Shown here: positions 10,000 through 22,072 of the stretch, piece after piece
Layout: each line of letters starts with the position of its first letter
How positions within the stretch are numbered: the stretch's first letter is position 1
Assembly: GCA_039602395.1 (NCBI GenBank)
Contig: JBCNJP010000010.1
Span: forward strand, 30,715,831-30,779,830
Length of the DNA stretch: 64,000 nt
Reading direction: 5' to 3'
Source of the DNA: Deinandra increscens subsp. villosa
Lineage: Eukaryota; Streptophyta; Magnoliopsida; Asterales; Asteraceae
The notes under the pieces: generated by a model
What the model saw: the letters and a program-made list of their open reading frames with translations, nothing else
What the model was told of the DNA's origin: nothing
The model's database searches: none
Translations under genes and position numbers: made by a program

Positions 10000-12900
10000 A
10001 CATCAAATTTGACAAGTTAACTGAATATCATGGCACACTAGATTCGTGATAGTGACAGAGCTTTTCAATTAACTTACAAAGACATAAAAGAAGTTTACTT
10101 AAGACATAGGCTCAAATTTCCTCAAAAACAATCAATTCAGTTTAACAGAGGATGTCAGTAGACATGACCCAAATTCCAGTAATTTCCCTTGAAATAGTAA
10201 CTTTTATTGTAAATGTTGACTTTGGCGAAGGACAAGGTGAATTTTGACTCAAGAATGCCGTTTGATGTTTATTTGATGAAAAACACAAGTAATGGCAAGT
10301 TATGATAGAATTTGAGAAATTTGTGTAAAATTTCACTCAAATGAGTAGACTCTTGTTAAAAAGTCAACATTTTGACTCAAATGACTCAAAAAGCTTAAGA
10401 AGGAATCAAGAAGTGATTCCCCCTATACTTGAGTTTTTCAAAATTTGGATTATTGATTTTGGGGTCAAACAAGATTCTTGAACCAAGTATTCCTAATCCA
10501 ACATGATTTGAGCAATTTGAGACACTTACAGACACTTATATTCTATTTAACTACTTGTACGGGAGTAATATGAAAAATTTTCACTTATGCATATACAAGA
10601 TGTTAAATGATGAATCAGGATACATGTATGAAGTTCTGACATGCTTAAATCACATAACCAAAGTCAAATAAAGTCAAGTAAAAGAACAAGAAGCATTCAA
10701 TATCTAACATGAGCATCAACATCAAGGCCAGAGACAAATAGGATCAATCAGCCCTAAATTCTAACCTTGCTAGCATTTATTTTCTTATAAGTGTGATATG
10801 AGCTTCAATAGTTCCTAACCTAACCATTTATTTAGAATAATAGATAAAGACTCATAAAACAATGACTAATATGCATGTAATTTCATTAAATCAAGTATAG
10901 TTTTAAACCTTACTCAGAATTGCAGAAATTTAGCATGCTAAGTCATATTTCATGAAATTTATTGAGTTATTGCATAATAAGTAGAACAATCCACCTGAAT
11001 GGTCAGAAGTCAAATTTCCAATACTTTATTAGAGATCAGAAGACATACCTCGAAGAAGATCTAATGTTTGCTAAGATCTAATTCAGATATTTCTAGAAAT
11101 CAACAGGTTCAATGCTTGATCCTGTTTGTGATTAATCATGAATTGATTAGAATTTGACTAATGTGATTCAAATTGATTGAGTGAGTTTAATGAATAGCCC
11201 CTGTGTAGCTCAATAGTTGTATATCAAGAATTGCCATAAATTTAAGACACATACCTCTTTGATGATCTACAATGAGCTAAGATCAATTTAAGAGACAAGA
11301 ATGTCTTGGAATGTTTCTTGATAGAAATCTGTTATTAAATTTGGCAAAATTTGTTAAGCAATTGATTGATAGCCACACACAGCCAAATTAGGGTCAGAAT
11401 CATTAAACAGGAGTGAAATACACCAGACTTGACTTAAAAAGTCAACTATGCAAGCATTCATCAAAAACCAAGTCAAGACAAGTTAAACATTGCAGATTTG
11501 TCCTAAATTAAGTTCAAACCTATGTTAGACAATTTGAAGTCCTCAACTTGACTTATTTTAACAAGTTAGGTTGCATATCCAGTGAATTTCAATTGAGAAT
11601 GAGAAACCCAATAAAATGGTCATAAGTAGCCTTTATGTTGTATTATTTGGTCAATTTTATTTAAAGCAACATAAAAACGACCAATGTTACCATTTTAGGT
11701 CAAGGATTTCATTCCTGAAGTTATTTGAGTCAAATGACTCTTATTGATATGAGTTTAGATCTTTTAAAGTCCAATTTGGGTCAAACTAGTAAAGTTTGAT
11801 AAAAATTTACCATTTTGACCAAAAGGATGAGATTTACATCAAGTTTATCTCATTTAGGACTTAACTTATTTACTAAACTCATCATTTTGTTTCTTTTTAA
11901 AAAAAAAATTTTAGAATTTTGACATGAATTGTTCCAAAAATCAACTTATTACCTTAACGGGTCAAACTAAGACCATGTCTAGTTTTAGCATCAATTTTGA
12001 AGCTTTTGAAGCCCGGATTGCATTTAGAAGCAACCAAATGCAACACATTGATGTTTTGAAACATCCATAACCAAGACATCTCATTATTCAATCCATCCCA
12101 TTCATATTTCAGAATTCATCCAAAAACAGAGAAAGTAATAATGAGTTATTGTAGACACAATTTGTAATGATCAAATTCAAAGCAATAGCCTAAACTAGCT
12201 GAAATTTTAATCAATCAACATGTTTATGTCACTACTGTCTAACTCTAATTCTTTTGAATCCAAAACAACACAAATTGCAAGCCCTAAACCTCAAAAATTT
12301 ATTCATAGGGGCGGTTCTTGAACCACAAATTAACCCAAAACACAATTATCAAATCAAGACACGAAATTGGTACCTTGTAATGGTGCACACAATGATTCCT
12401 AGCACTAAACAGGTCTCAATCTGTGCAAAAACCAACAACATTTGTGAGAAATTGTGTACATACGGTCGCGATTGAGCTATGGTTCGATGAGGGAGAATAG
12501 GTTCAATCCCGTGTAAAACCTTAAAGCAAAACTGACCTCTATGTTCAAGAACAGTGTGCGAATCAACCGTTCTTGATTTGAGGATCGATTATTGGAGGAA
12601 TCGCGGTCGGAGGAGAGAGTTTGAGGTGTCGAGGTTTCGCCGAGAGAGAGAGGGAGCGGGCAGTGAGTGTTCTTATATTTGAATTAGAGTAATGAAATTG
12701 ACTCCCCCTTTTATTAGAACAGGCGAGGTCGTAAACAAACTTAGGGTTTAAATTTGAGGTAAACGAGATCGCCAAGGAAGTCAGAGATCGCTAAGGTTAT
12801 TATTGACTTAGCGAAATCGCTAAGAAGAATCTTGGACCAAACAAGATCGCCAATCGTTAACCTCAGCGAAATCGCCAAGAGTAAACTTAGCGAAATCGCC

Positions 12901-13913
12901 AAAGCAGAACAGCCTTTTTGGCGAGATCGCCAAAGGTGACTCAAGAGTCAGGCGAGATCGCCAATGAGTTGGTTTGCTGAGATCGCCAACTGATTTTATG
13001 GCGAGATCGCCAAGCTTAAACTCTCGGTTATTTTTAATGAATAGCTAAGGTACCCTGAGATCGCCAAAGGGGAGTTTCGAGATCGCCAACAGCAGAAAAA
13101 AAGATCTGTCATTAGGAAGATTTGACAGCAAGTTGTTTTTATGAAAAAAACCTTTTGGTTTAAGATGCATCTTCAACCAAAATGAGAACATCCGAAGCAA
13201 AAGCATTAACAATTCTCAAATGAGAACAAGTGATTTGCAAAAATTATAAATGAACTCATTAAGGGCAATTTGGGAATATTTAAAAAATTCTAAGTGTATG
13301 ACATGTTAAAAAACACCATATTGACTCAGAACATTTAAAATTCACAAACATGACCAAAAACCTTATTGAATCAAAACAACTTGAGTCAGACCAGCCCAAA
13401 CTTACCAAAACGGTTGATTTTGACTTAGAATGCAAATGGACCTCAAATTTGACAAATTTCTCCCAAACTTGATGTTTTTAAGCACAAAGCACCCAAATTC
13501 ACATTTTATAACAAATTTGGTTATATCAAAGCATAGTGCTTTCATTTGCACCGTTAAATCCTTATTTTCTGGTAATTTCCAGTAATTTGCTTAATTTTGA
13601 ATATTTTTGCTCGGTAAAGGTTGGACTATGTTAGGAATCAAACCGGTCAATTACGTGATCGTAGACACTTACAAATCAAATTCCCTCTCAGATTCAGTAA
13701 CCTAAGTCAGATTGTCGGTATTGTAATCCACTTAAGCTCAAGCAAGGCAATTTTCAGCAAAATCACTGTGATGTCATTTATCATGTTTTAGTTTGATTTA
13801 ATGACAATTGTGTTGACCTCTTATTCCACAAAGTCAAACAGTTATCCTAGCTTTGTCTATTTAGCACTTCAGTCATGCACAACACACATATGGAATTTCT
13901 TCCCCCTATTTCT
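10000..13913 (-). other. Repeat-rich noncoding interior of element A
   Basis: Nearly 4 kb without a supportable gene. It is AT-rich with very frequent TTGAC/GTCAA strings. At 12765-13090 it holds a second array of GCGAGATCGCCAA / GCGAAATCGCCAA units related to the LTR array. A G-rich patch at 12590-12660 (GGAGGAATCGCGGTCGGAGGAG) stands out from the AT-rich surroundings. Confidence 0.6.
12765..13090. repeat. Internal GCGAGATCGCCAA array of element A
   Basis: About ten units of (TT)GGCGA[GA]ATCGCCAA at irregular 20-40 base spacing. Several are near-perfect palindromes (TTGGCGAGATCGCCAA). They echo the LTR array at 8440-8880, although this copy lies deep in the interior. Confidence 0.85.
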
Positions 13914-13957
13914 TTAGAGGTAAGTACTGATTTCAAGATGGATGAGTATTTTTGGTT

Positions 13958-14140
13958 CGCGTGAACACAAGGTCAGAGTTCCCTCAGCAGATGTGTCACG
14001 GAATGTTTTCAATGATAATGACAGTACGCGTGAACACAAGGTCAGAGTTTCCTCAGCAGATGTGTCACGGTATGTTTTCAATGATAATGATGGGACGCAT
14101 GAACACAAGGTCAGAGTTTCCTCAGCAGATGTGTCACGGT
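13958..14140. repeat. 69-bp tandem repeat, about 2.6 copies
   Basis: Unit starts at 13958, 14027 and 14096 give an exact period of 69 bp. Each unit carries GAACACAAGGTCAGAGTT, CTCAGCAGATGTGTCACGG and ATGTTTTCAATGATAATGA. The period is a multiple of three, so open frames persist on both strands, but nothing suggests coding. Confidence 0.95.
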
Positions 14141-14152
14141 CAATGGATGGAT

Positions 14153-14224
14153 GTGAGATATTTCTCACTTATTGGTGGATGTGTGATGATTCACACTTAT
14201 TGAGTAATGTGTGATATTTCACAC
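14153..14224. repeat. Three tandem hairpins, 28-bp period
   Basis: GTGAGATATTTCTCAC (14153-14168), GTGTGATGATTCACAC (14181-14196) and GTGTGATATTTCACAC (14209-14224) are each 6-bp stems with 4-base loops, at 28-base spacing. Each is followed by TTATTG. They start only about 13 bases after the 69-bp array. Confidence 0.9.
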
Positions 14225-14239
14225 TTATTGTAAGGTTTG

Positions 14240-15330
14240 AAATTAGCACTTTCCGCAAAAGAAATACTCGAGTGTGTTGGTTAACTTACTTAGCACAGAC
14301 TTGAGCAAGTTTAAAGGATTTTACTAACTGTTTTGACTTAAAGTCCCCAATTTCATGGTTTTAAGTGTTAATCACAGGATTTGCCTAGTTCTTAATTTGC
14401 TGAGCCTACCGACACATCGAATGATAGAATTACTGATCGATTGGATCATATCCTATGGTCAGATCACAAGACCAGAATTATATCATGTTCTTCATAGTTT
14501 GCCCATCCAAAACCAAAATTTTCTGGTTTTCTTTCTCAAAGTTTATTTTAGGCATTGCAGAATTGCAAAAATCTTGTGCTTAGACTCAAGTACCTATCAA
14601 GTTCCTTTACAAAAGTTGTTGGGAATTACTCGATTCTAATTTACATGATTTTTATTTATTTTTTCAAAATTTTGGAATTTTCTTCAATTTTTCAGTATTT
14701 ATTGAAGCATCACTAAAAATTCAAGATTTTGACTTTGACATCAGGTATTCAACAAGTGTCTTCACAAAAGTTGTTTGAAATGACCCGATTCTATTTTTAG
14801 TGATTTTTATTTATTTTTGCAAATTTTTGTGATTTTCTCTAATTTTTCAACCGTGAGTCGGTTTAGGCCAGACCGACTGACACAAAGACTCAAAATAAAA
14901 CAAGAAATTTTTTTTTTGGTATTTTCTGGATATAGGATTGACTCTTATGAAATACCTTATTTAGTCATGAAGGATGACCAAGAAAAAGAAAATTTATAAG
15001 TTAAATTTTTTTTTTGCGTTTTTCAGAAAAAGAGAAAAAATTGAAAGATAAAGTCTTTTTGGTTTTTCATGTTGGGATCTGAAAAAATAGAAAACAAGGT
15101 AAAATCTTTTTGTGTTTTCATCCAAAATTTTAAAGACAAAATCTTTTTGGCTTCTTAATTTGGTGTCAGAAAGATTGAAACAAAATAAAATCTTTTTAGG
15201 TTTTCTATAACGAGATTATTGCACGGCAAGGAAGCGAACAAAGACGATACCTCTAAGACTACACAACCTAAGACTAAGGCAATAACTTAATTGGAACCTA
15301 AAGGTGAGCTTACTCAAAGTTAATCATTCC
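14240..15330 (-). other. Post-pol noncoding region of element A
   Basis: No gene. Repeated AAAATCTTTTTGG-type strings at 15045-15205 resemble the plus-strand AAAAAGATTTTAGG / AAAAAGATTCTA strings at 36905-36960, upstream of another copia 3' LTR. This suggests shared post-pol sequence in related elements. Confidence 0.45.
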
Positions 15331-15333
15331 TAC

Positions 15334-15713
15334 TTATTGAACTAGGAAATTTAACCTAGAAACATCAAATCCCTTGGTGAAGAGATCTGCAAGTTGATTT
15401 TCAGAGGAAACCTGAACTATGGTGATAAGCTTTTTCTCATGACAGTCCCTAATAAAGAGATTCAAACCGTAGTCCAGAAGCTGATTCTGGATCCAGAGGA
15501 CTTGAGAACAGCAGGAGGCAGCTGCAATGTATTCCGCTTCAGCAGGTGAAGTAGACATGGTTGACTGTTTCTTGCATTGCCAGGAAACCAATCGATTCCC
15601 AAGATTGAGCTCCTCCGGTAGTTGACTTCCGATCCATGTTGCAACCCCCGTAGTTGTTTTGGAGGCATGTTATTCGCTTGGAACATTTGATTTCCAGAGT
15701 TAAAGTCAGACAT
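15334..15713 (-). pseudogene. Gag start fused to RNase H end (internal deletion relic)
   Basis: The first about 20 residues (MSDFNSGNQMFQANNMPPK) look like a gag N-terminus placed correctly after the leader. A frame change later the sequence is the C-terminal copia RNase H: VSWQCKKQSTMSTSPAEAEY with the conserved AEAEY, then LWIQNQLLDYG. It then jumps to FIRDCHEKKL and ADLFTKGFDVSRLNFL. The stretch that normally carries DN...A and KTKHIEIRHH is missing. So two deletions are visible: one removing most of gag, protease, integrase and RT, and a smaller one within RNase H. Confidence 0.8.
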
Positions 15714-16454
15714 GGTGAAACAAGTTGTGTTTCTTCACAAAAGAGCTTAATGGGTCAAACGGGTCGAGATCTCAGAAATTGCTTCAACGGATGCTAACAT
15801 TGAGGTTAATTTCTCAGAACCTACAAAACAAACATCTTGAAGCTTATTTAGTTTGAATCAATCAAGTAATAAAGTCAAATTTGAAATTTTCAAATTTTCA
15901 AGACTGAGAAAATTTTCCAGCCATGTTCTTGAGCATAATCACTAGGTCAAAATCAAATTTCATAAAATCAAGTGTTTATTGCACCAATAGTTTAGGAATT
16001 TGCTTAGGAACAGATTTGTTAACTACAACAAGCTCCAAAAACCACTTAATCTATGTGAAATCGGATCAAACAGTGATTCTTATGAAAAACATCCAAGAAC
16101 ACAATTTTTGCTCTAAAATCTTCAATACTTGATGTTTTTGAGTGATTCAAGTTGCTATCATCCCTAAATCATGAGTCTAACATGTATGCATGTTCAATTT
16201 TGACTCAAAATCAGTGAAAGATAGACATTTATTTTCAAAAGAAACGCACAGCACGTATGCTCTGTGTTCGCATAAATCTGGAAATCTAAAAAATTGACCC
16301 ATTTATTGTGATTATTGATGAAATCTAAGTATTCCAACAGATTCCTTATGAAATTTCGTTCAAAATTGTTCAAGGAATCACACAAACACCTAGATTTGAT
16401 GACTTGAATGAGTGATTCTTCAATTTTTTGAGAAAAACTCAAGAACATGAAGAA

Positions 16455-16471
16455 CAATGGCTCTGATACCA
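16455..16471 (-). other. Primer-binding site of element A (tRNA-iMet)
   Basis: The minus strand reads TGGTATCAGAGCCATTG, an extended match to the initiator tRNA-Met 3' end, two bases from the LTR end at 16474. Confidence 0.92.
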
Positions 16472-16473
16472 TT

Positions 16474-17295
16474 TGTCAGGACCAAATTTGAGCCTTTACT
16501 CATCCAATACATAGATTCAAGTGCGGAAATCATGAATCCATGATCAAATCGTAGTGTTTGCTTGTTGAAATCCTTAGATTTCGCCTCTGAAACTCAAGAA
16601 CTTGAGGGTTTTCACACACAAGTGCTCTCTATCTTCAAAACAGCCGTCCAAGAGTGTATCTAGGGTTATTCTAGAGTGGCTATTTATACTATAGAGAGCA
16701 CAGGTCGTGATTGTGCTAAAATCAAGAGAATGTTATTGAAGTTAGTGCATTTTATGACATCAGACAGCCGAGATCACCAAGAATGAGCCTGAAGTCGCCA
16801 AGACTGGTTGGTGACCTTGCCAAGGCTTGGTGAGGTCGCCAACCTTGGTAAGGTCGCCAAGGGTTGGCGAGGTCGCCAAGGAGGCTTGCCCAAGTCGCCA
16901 AGAACTCTTGGTGAGGTCGCCAAGCCTTGGTGAGGTCGCCAAGAACAAAGCCCAGATCACCAAGTCTTGGTGAGGTCGCCAAGGTTGGTGAGGTCTCCAA
17001 GGCTTAGCAGCGAGATCTCCAAGAACAAACGAGATCTCCAAGGCTTATCAGCGAGATCTCCAAGAACAAACGAGATCTCCAAGAACAAAACTAGATCTCC
17101 AAGACCAGTGTCCAAATCACCAAGACTATCTGGAAATCACTAAGAACAATCCCAAAACTCTAGGAATCATTATGGGATCGCTAAGGGTTGTTATTATGAA
17201 ATCACTTAGTGTTATTAGCAAAACCCAAGTGAAGGATGAAACCAACTCCTAAGGTGTAATGTGTGAGTTGCCACCAACCTAATATAGGTCTTACA
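16474..17295 (-). mobile_element. 5' LTR of element A
   Basis: 822 bp, matching 8149-8970 base for base apart from scattered substitutions. The minus-strand TATA box is at about 16678-16687, and the TCGCCAAG array at 16768-17205 is upstream of it. The target duplication CACTG follows at 17296-17300. Confidence 0.95.
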
Positions 17296-17300
17296 CACTG

Positions 17301-17373
17301 CCGTTGCTCGCACCACTCACGAGGCACTGAAAAAGGATACTAATTCAGTAATGTGCCTCATGTTGGCCACCAT
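17301..17373 (+). pseudogene. Copia gag of element E, second piece
   Basis: A short piece of E's gag between elements A and B. In the right frame it reads THEALKKDTNSVMCLMLAT, which corresponds to the ...A...CLMLATM segment of copia gag. It ends in the duplicated target ACCAT (17369-17373), where element B was inserted. Confidence 0.75.
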
Positions 17374-17732
17374 TGTAAAACATAGTTTAGGATCTTACTA
17401 ATGCATAATGATGTTCGATTCGGTAAAACACGAGGTAAATAAAGTTTCGTTGATTGATTTCAAACTCAAAGGTTACAGAGAGAGAATAGAGAGCAAACAC
17501 CTAAAATCTCACACAGTTAAGAAACACAACTCTCTCAGCTACTCTGAAACACAAGAGCTAAAGCTATTTATAGTGTTCTGCCCAGCGTACCAACTAACCT
17601 ACATAATAGATGTACCGTGGCTACGTACCATCTGGTCCGTCTACTGGTACGCTGGGACCAGAACTTACAAAACGATCATTATAATGACAAAACACCTAGA
17701 CCTAGCATTAAACATATTAACTTGTTCTAAAA
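17374..17732 (-). mobile_element. 3' LTR of element B
   Basis: Starts TGTAAAACATAG on the plus strand. The minus-strand polypurine tract (AAGGGGGAG) abuts its right end at about 17734-17743. The minus-strand TATA is at 17564-17573. GTACC/TGGTAC and GGTCC motifs lie upstream of it (about 17580-17665). The right terminal bases are mutated compared with the partner. Confidence 0.88.
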
Positions 17733-17751
17733 AACTCCCCCTTGTCTTATG

Positions 17752-20700
17752 CTAGTCTTCAGACGCTTTTGTCTCAGTCTTCTTCCAATATTGCCTTCGG
17801 TTGTTGCCAGCATGAATTCCAAATGCATAACAAACTCTGATCACTCTTTGAAATTGCAAGGGTTGCTCAGCATCCTCGGCTTGATACAGTATCTTATTGT
17901 GATAGATCTTATCATTGTCTGCTTCAGATAGATTAATCAACCACATCGGATCAAAGATCCTAACCACCTTGGTTTCTTTTTTAACAACAATCACTTCTTC
18001 TCTAGTATGTTCATCATAATACCACCATCTCAGAGTCTTTATAAAATTTTGCTCGAGCTTCTTCAAAGGTATCTTCTTCAGTTGAACTGGCTTCTTATAC
18101 TTTAGCATCACAACTGCTTTTCCAGTTCTTGGATGAATATCTATTAGATGATCTGTGTACTTCGGCCTTTGTGGATTTAATAATTTGAATCTCTTTTGAC
18201 ATTTTTCATGGATTTTATTTTTGAAGAATTCAGCTGAAGGATGTTCACCATAGTTCAAGAATGGTTTTCTAGACAGCTCCCTCACATCGCAGACTGGCAA
18301 CGTATCAAATCTTTTCGCCTTCTTCAAGTAGATAATACCAAATTCCTTCTTTACAACATAACACTTGAGTTGCGAATCGTACATCCAACTGATTATATTT
18401 CCAGTGGCTACACCTTTGTTTTCAAAAAAACTTCTTCGGATCAACAGTCTTTGTAGGTTTCACCACATGTATCTTCTTAGCCCTTTGCTCTTTCATCCAC
18501 TCATCAAATAACCTTCTCTTCTCTTGTTCCTCTGAAAAAACTATCAGATTCAGCTGATTCAGTTTGTTTCTCAGATTCTTTCTTTTTCAACTCCTTTTCA
18601 ACTTCTTCCTCATCATCTCTAGCAAAGAAATTGAATCCTCCAGATTGATCATTATCAGTGAAGTTACCATAAAACTTTGGATCATCTGGATATTATTCTG
18701 CAGTCATGTCTTTAACCTCCACATGTTCTTCTTCATATTCAACATCATCATTAAAATCATCTTCCTTGTAAGGTTCAGCAAAAGGAACTTTATCAAAATC
18801 TTCAATATTCAGAGCATATATTGCAACAAGTTGCTCTTTCGAATATTGATGTAAGTACTCTCCTTATTCAATAGCAACCCTGGTAATCGGAGTTACATCA
18901 GACACATCTTTTCCTGATGACTCCCCCTGAGATGCCGACCCACCAGCAGCAGCAGATGCAAATGTTCTAGCTGCACCAGCAACACCAGAACCATCTCCAC
19001 CAACACCTGATATCATTTAAATACCTGGATACATCATCATCTTCTCCACAAGCTTCATCTGGATTTGGCCTCATCTCCCTCTAAGCAGGTAAAGCTTTGA
19101 GCAAACGATGTAACTGCTCACCTAGAGAGAGAGAAAACTGTTGCAGTCGAGAAATCTCACGATCCTTTTCTCAATCACGAGTTATCAACACTTTAATAGT
19201 ATCTTTTAATCCCTAAATTTCATTTGCTTGTTGACGATTTGTAGACTCTAAGCATCAAGTCTAGTCTAATGAAGTGCAAGCTTTATATCAGCAGAATAAA
19301 TTGCTGATGAAGTAGGAGTAGTAGTGGTTGAAGCAGGAGCAGAACTTCAAGAATTTCTGACAATTAACTTTCAAACCGGTGGAACACCAGAACTCTGAAC
19401 ATTAGCAGTGGTTGTGGTTGGTTGATTTGGAATGGAAGACTGTTTAGCAACTTTTTGCTTCTTGCTAGGTGGACTTCTTTGACCTGATCTTCTTGCATCA
19501 GCCAGGAATGAACCCTTTTTAACCAGCACCTTTTGCCTGGATTTCTTGCCAGTATCTTGCATAGGAGCTTTTCCTTTGTCAGCAGTCACAATCTTTCTTG
19601 CTGATTCATCCACAGACGGAGTGTAAGATGGATCATCATCATATTCTCTATCAGCAGACCGGTTTGTCAAATTTTTATATTTAGAAATATCTTCATTCCT
19701 TGATGTCATATATGCAAATGAGCCTTTGATCCTTTCTTGACCATAATCCCTCTGGCATTATGAAATATTTCAATAGAATCTGAACTAGTATCAGACGAAC
19801 TAGCATCATCATCGTCATCAGAAACAATCTTTGAACTAGCCTCGTCATGTTCTCTTTCTGAAATAATTGGATCATGCTGAACTTGCTCTGTTTGTTGTTG
19901 TTGTTGCACAGGTTCAGAAACAACAGGTTGTTGTTCTACATGTTGTTGAACAGGCATATCTTGGTCATCATCTTGATTTTCATCTTCCTCCACTAGATTA
20001 CCATTCTCATCATATTCTAACTCGTCATCAGAACTATCAGAATGTTTTGCAGCACCATTAGCAGGAGCCACATAATCATGTTTCGCCAAGTGACCAATTA
20101 ATCTCTTTACTGAAGGAGCCACATCTGCCCCTTTTCTCTTTTGATACACTGGCAGCTTACCAATAGCAACTTCATTCATATGCTTCAATTGCAAAATAGA
20201 AGTTGGATTCTTTGGCAGATTTGGATGCAAATCATTTAGAATCATTTGAAGATATCTAGGATACATTACACTCTTGTTCTGCTTTGATAGAATATTCTCT
20301 TTCATGTAATCGAATATCCATCCTAAGAAATTAAACTCTCGGTTCATCACCAAAGTTTTGAAGAAAGATAGAATCTTCATATCAAACTCCTCATGGCCCC
20401 TTAGTCGATTTCCAAAACACCGGATAATCACATGCATTAAGTATTTATATGGAGGACTCATATTTGCTTTAGAAAACCATTTAACATATAAATTCCCATC
20501 ATACTTGATCCTTCTCAACAATGCAACCGTATCTATCTCATCAAATTCTTTTGGAAATGTTGCTTCATCATTGAATCTTAACACTCTTTAAACATCATCT
20601 TCTGAAACAATGACATCAGTCTGATTAATCCTTGCACGTATCACAGAAGGCACAACCGAACAATCAACTTGTGTAGAATTCTAGAACACTGTAAGAAGAT

Positions 20701-20850
20701 CTGTGTACGGTGTACACTCATATGTAGCAGCATAATAATTCTTGATCTTTGCAAAAAAGCGAATATTCCTCCAAACTGAGATCTCCATTTTGCAGAAGCC
20801 CCGAGATACGCACAAATATTATGTTCTTCATTTGACTTTAAAGCTGCCAT
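17752..20850 (-). pseudogene. Accessory ORF of element B (unknown function)
   Basis: Starts at an ATG at 20850 (Met-Ala-Ala-Leu-Lys-Ser...), 1.1 kb downstream of a leader with its own primer site. The frame is broken near 20780 and resumes at 20584-19706, with the block YKYLMHVIIRCFGN, then FNFLGWIFDYMKENI and MYPRYLQMIL. After these come a Gln/Val-rich and strongly acidic Asp/Ser region and Lys/Pro-rich sequence (19709-19371). The stretch 18445-19370 is degenerate. A clear C-terminal part is at 18444-17752, with WWYYDEHTREEVIVVKKE. This protein type recurs beside copia elements in composite-family genomes to my knowledge. No enzyme motif is visible and I assign no function. At least two frame breaks make this copy dead. 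Confidence 0.65.
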
Positions 20851-20871
20851 AATTGAAACATTCACAAACAA

Positions 20872-21941
20872 TAATTATTATTAAAATCATGAGATGGAAT
20901 CAAAACCGCTCACAATTGACTCAAATTTGACTTAAAACACTCAAACTTTGATCTTTTGGAAAAAATTAGCCAACGTACCACATCACGTACCACTTTGATC
21001 ATACGGACCAATCTGGTACGGACGGACCAGATTTGTTGACCACGTATCAGAAAAGTCCAATGTACCAGACACGTACCACAAGCAGCGTATCACATCTGGT
21101 ACGCGCGTACCACATGGTACAGTGGAAGAATAGACAATCGAATGGACTTTCGCGATTTTAACACTCAAATCCGTGTTTGTTTTGAAATCGACCAATAGAG
21201 TTTAGTTATCTATCAAAAACCGACCAAAACCATGTGTTTAAAACTAATTGAGATGGTCGTTAACCCACTTAACCAACCAAGTGTTCGGTTTTATGAAAAA
21301 CGGAACTTTAAATCTAAAAATCATGTGATTTTGAACATGAAAATGGAATCCAAGACCATGATTAGATGCGCAATCATGGTACCTACCTGTAGCAACAAGA
21401 AATTTGAACAGAGGTTCGTTAACGCATGAGAAATCATCAAAAAACGATTGAGGGCGAATTAGGGCATGCAGAGCAGTTTTGAAAGTGATACGTTGGTTGT
21501 GTGGCTTACGTACCACTTTGGCCCTTTTTATATGCGAAGTGGTCGTCCCGGCGTACCACATGGTACGTCCGGACCATAATTTGAACAAATGACCTTTTTA
21601 ACCTCAACCTTTTATCTTTGACATTTTACACCCAAAAATTCAAGATTTTTTAAATTGAAAACGATGAGCTGATTCAAGCTTCGATTGCGGTTCTATCAAC
21701 AAAAATTTTGTCGTTCCTATATTCAGTTGATAAAAAATAAAGCAGAAATCAAATCTTTTTGAATGTACGAGAAAAATTTTGCGGTTCCATCAACAAAAAC
21801 ACTGACGGATCATTTTGGAAACAAATTTTGTATAGAATGTACGTGAAAATGAGATGAAATGATGAAATTTGAACCAAAAACTTAGTTTCTCTCTCTAGAA
21901 ACCGTAAATCGATCAAAAATCACAACAAAAGAGCAACTCAA
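20872..21941 (-). other. Second leader inside element B
   Basis: Its right end (about 21800-21941) is clearly homologous to the leader beside B's 5' LTR (32430-32570). Both contain ACGGATCATTTTGGAAA, GAGATGAAATGATGAAATTTG and TAGTTTCTCTCTCTAGAAAC. At 20970-21120 and 21535-21570 it carries dense GTACCA / GGACCAGA motifs, as does the other leader at 32095-32365. A reading frame within 21244-21588 has no recognisable domain. Confidence 0.75.
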
Positions 21942-21953
21942 GCTCTTATACCA
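21942..21953 (-). other. Degenerate primer-binding site inside element B
   Basis: The minus strand reads TGGTATAAGAGC, the tRNA-iMet site with one change (C to A), next to an LTR end beginning TGTAAAACACG at 21956 on the plus strand. A primer site in the middle of an element shows that a second element was joined in. Confidence 0.75.
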
Positions 21954-21955
21954 CT

Positions 21956-22072
21956 TGTAAAACACGATACGGATCGTTTCCAGATCAGAAGAAAAATAGA
22001 GACGAAGAAATCTAGTCATTTATTGTGTCAAATGGTTACACCAAAGGAGTAAGCTCGGGAGAGGTCTGTCCA
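21956..22072 (-). mobile_element. LTR 3'-end fragment of a second copia element
   Basis: Begins (plus strand) TGTAAAACACGATACGG beside a primer site, as an LTR end should. It is similar to but distinct from B's own LTRs. It runs at least to 22013 and probably through the left arm and loop of the fold-back. Upstream LTR sequence is absent. Confidence 0.6.

Larger units (their letters stand above)
8149..17295 (-). mobile_element. Copia element A, complete but internally deleted
   Basis: A 9.1-kb minus-strand element with two 822-bp LTRs (8149-8970 and 16474-17295) flanked by a perfect 5-bp duplication CACTG (8144-8148 and 17296-17300). The primer site lies at 16455-16471 and the polypurine tract at 8971-8984. 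In transcription order: 5' LTR, a gag-start/RNase H fusion remnant, repeat-rich noncoding DNA, an acidic accessory ORF, 3' LTR. Nearly all of gag-pol is missing, so it was non-autonomous or was deleted later. The two LTRs differ only at scattered bases, so the insertion is fairly recent. It disrupts E's gag. Confidence 0.92.

Noticed and set aside
13942..14214. Open frames through the 69-bp repeats on both strands
   Set aside because: The repeat period is a multiple of three, so any open unit stays open; no start context or domain supports coding.
21244..21588. 114-codon minus-strand frame in the second leader of element B
   Set aside because: It lies in leader DNA between primer site and ORF, has no homology that I recognise, and part of it runs through the GTACCA motifs.
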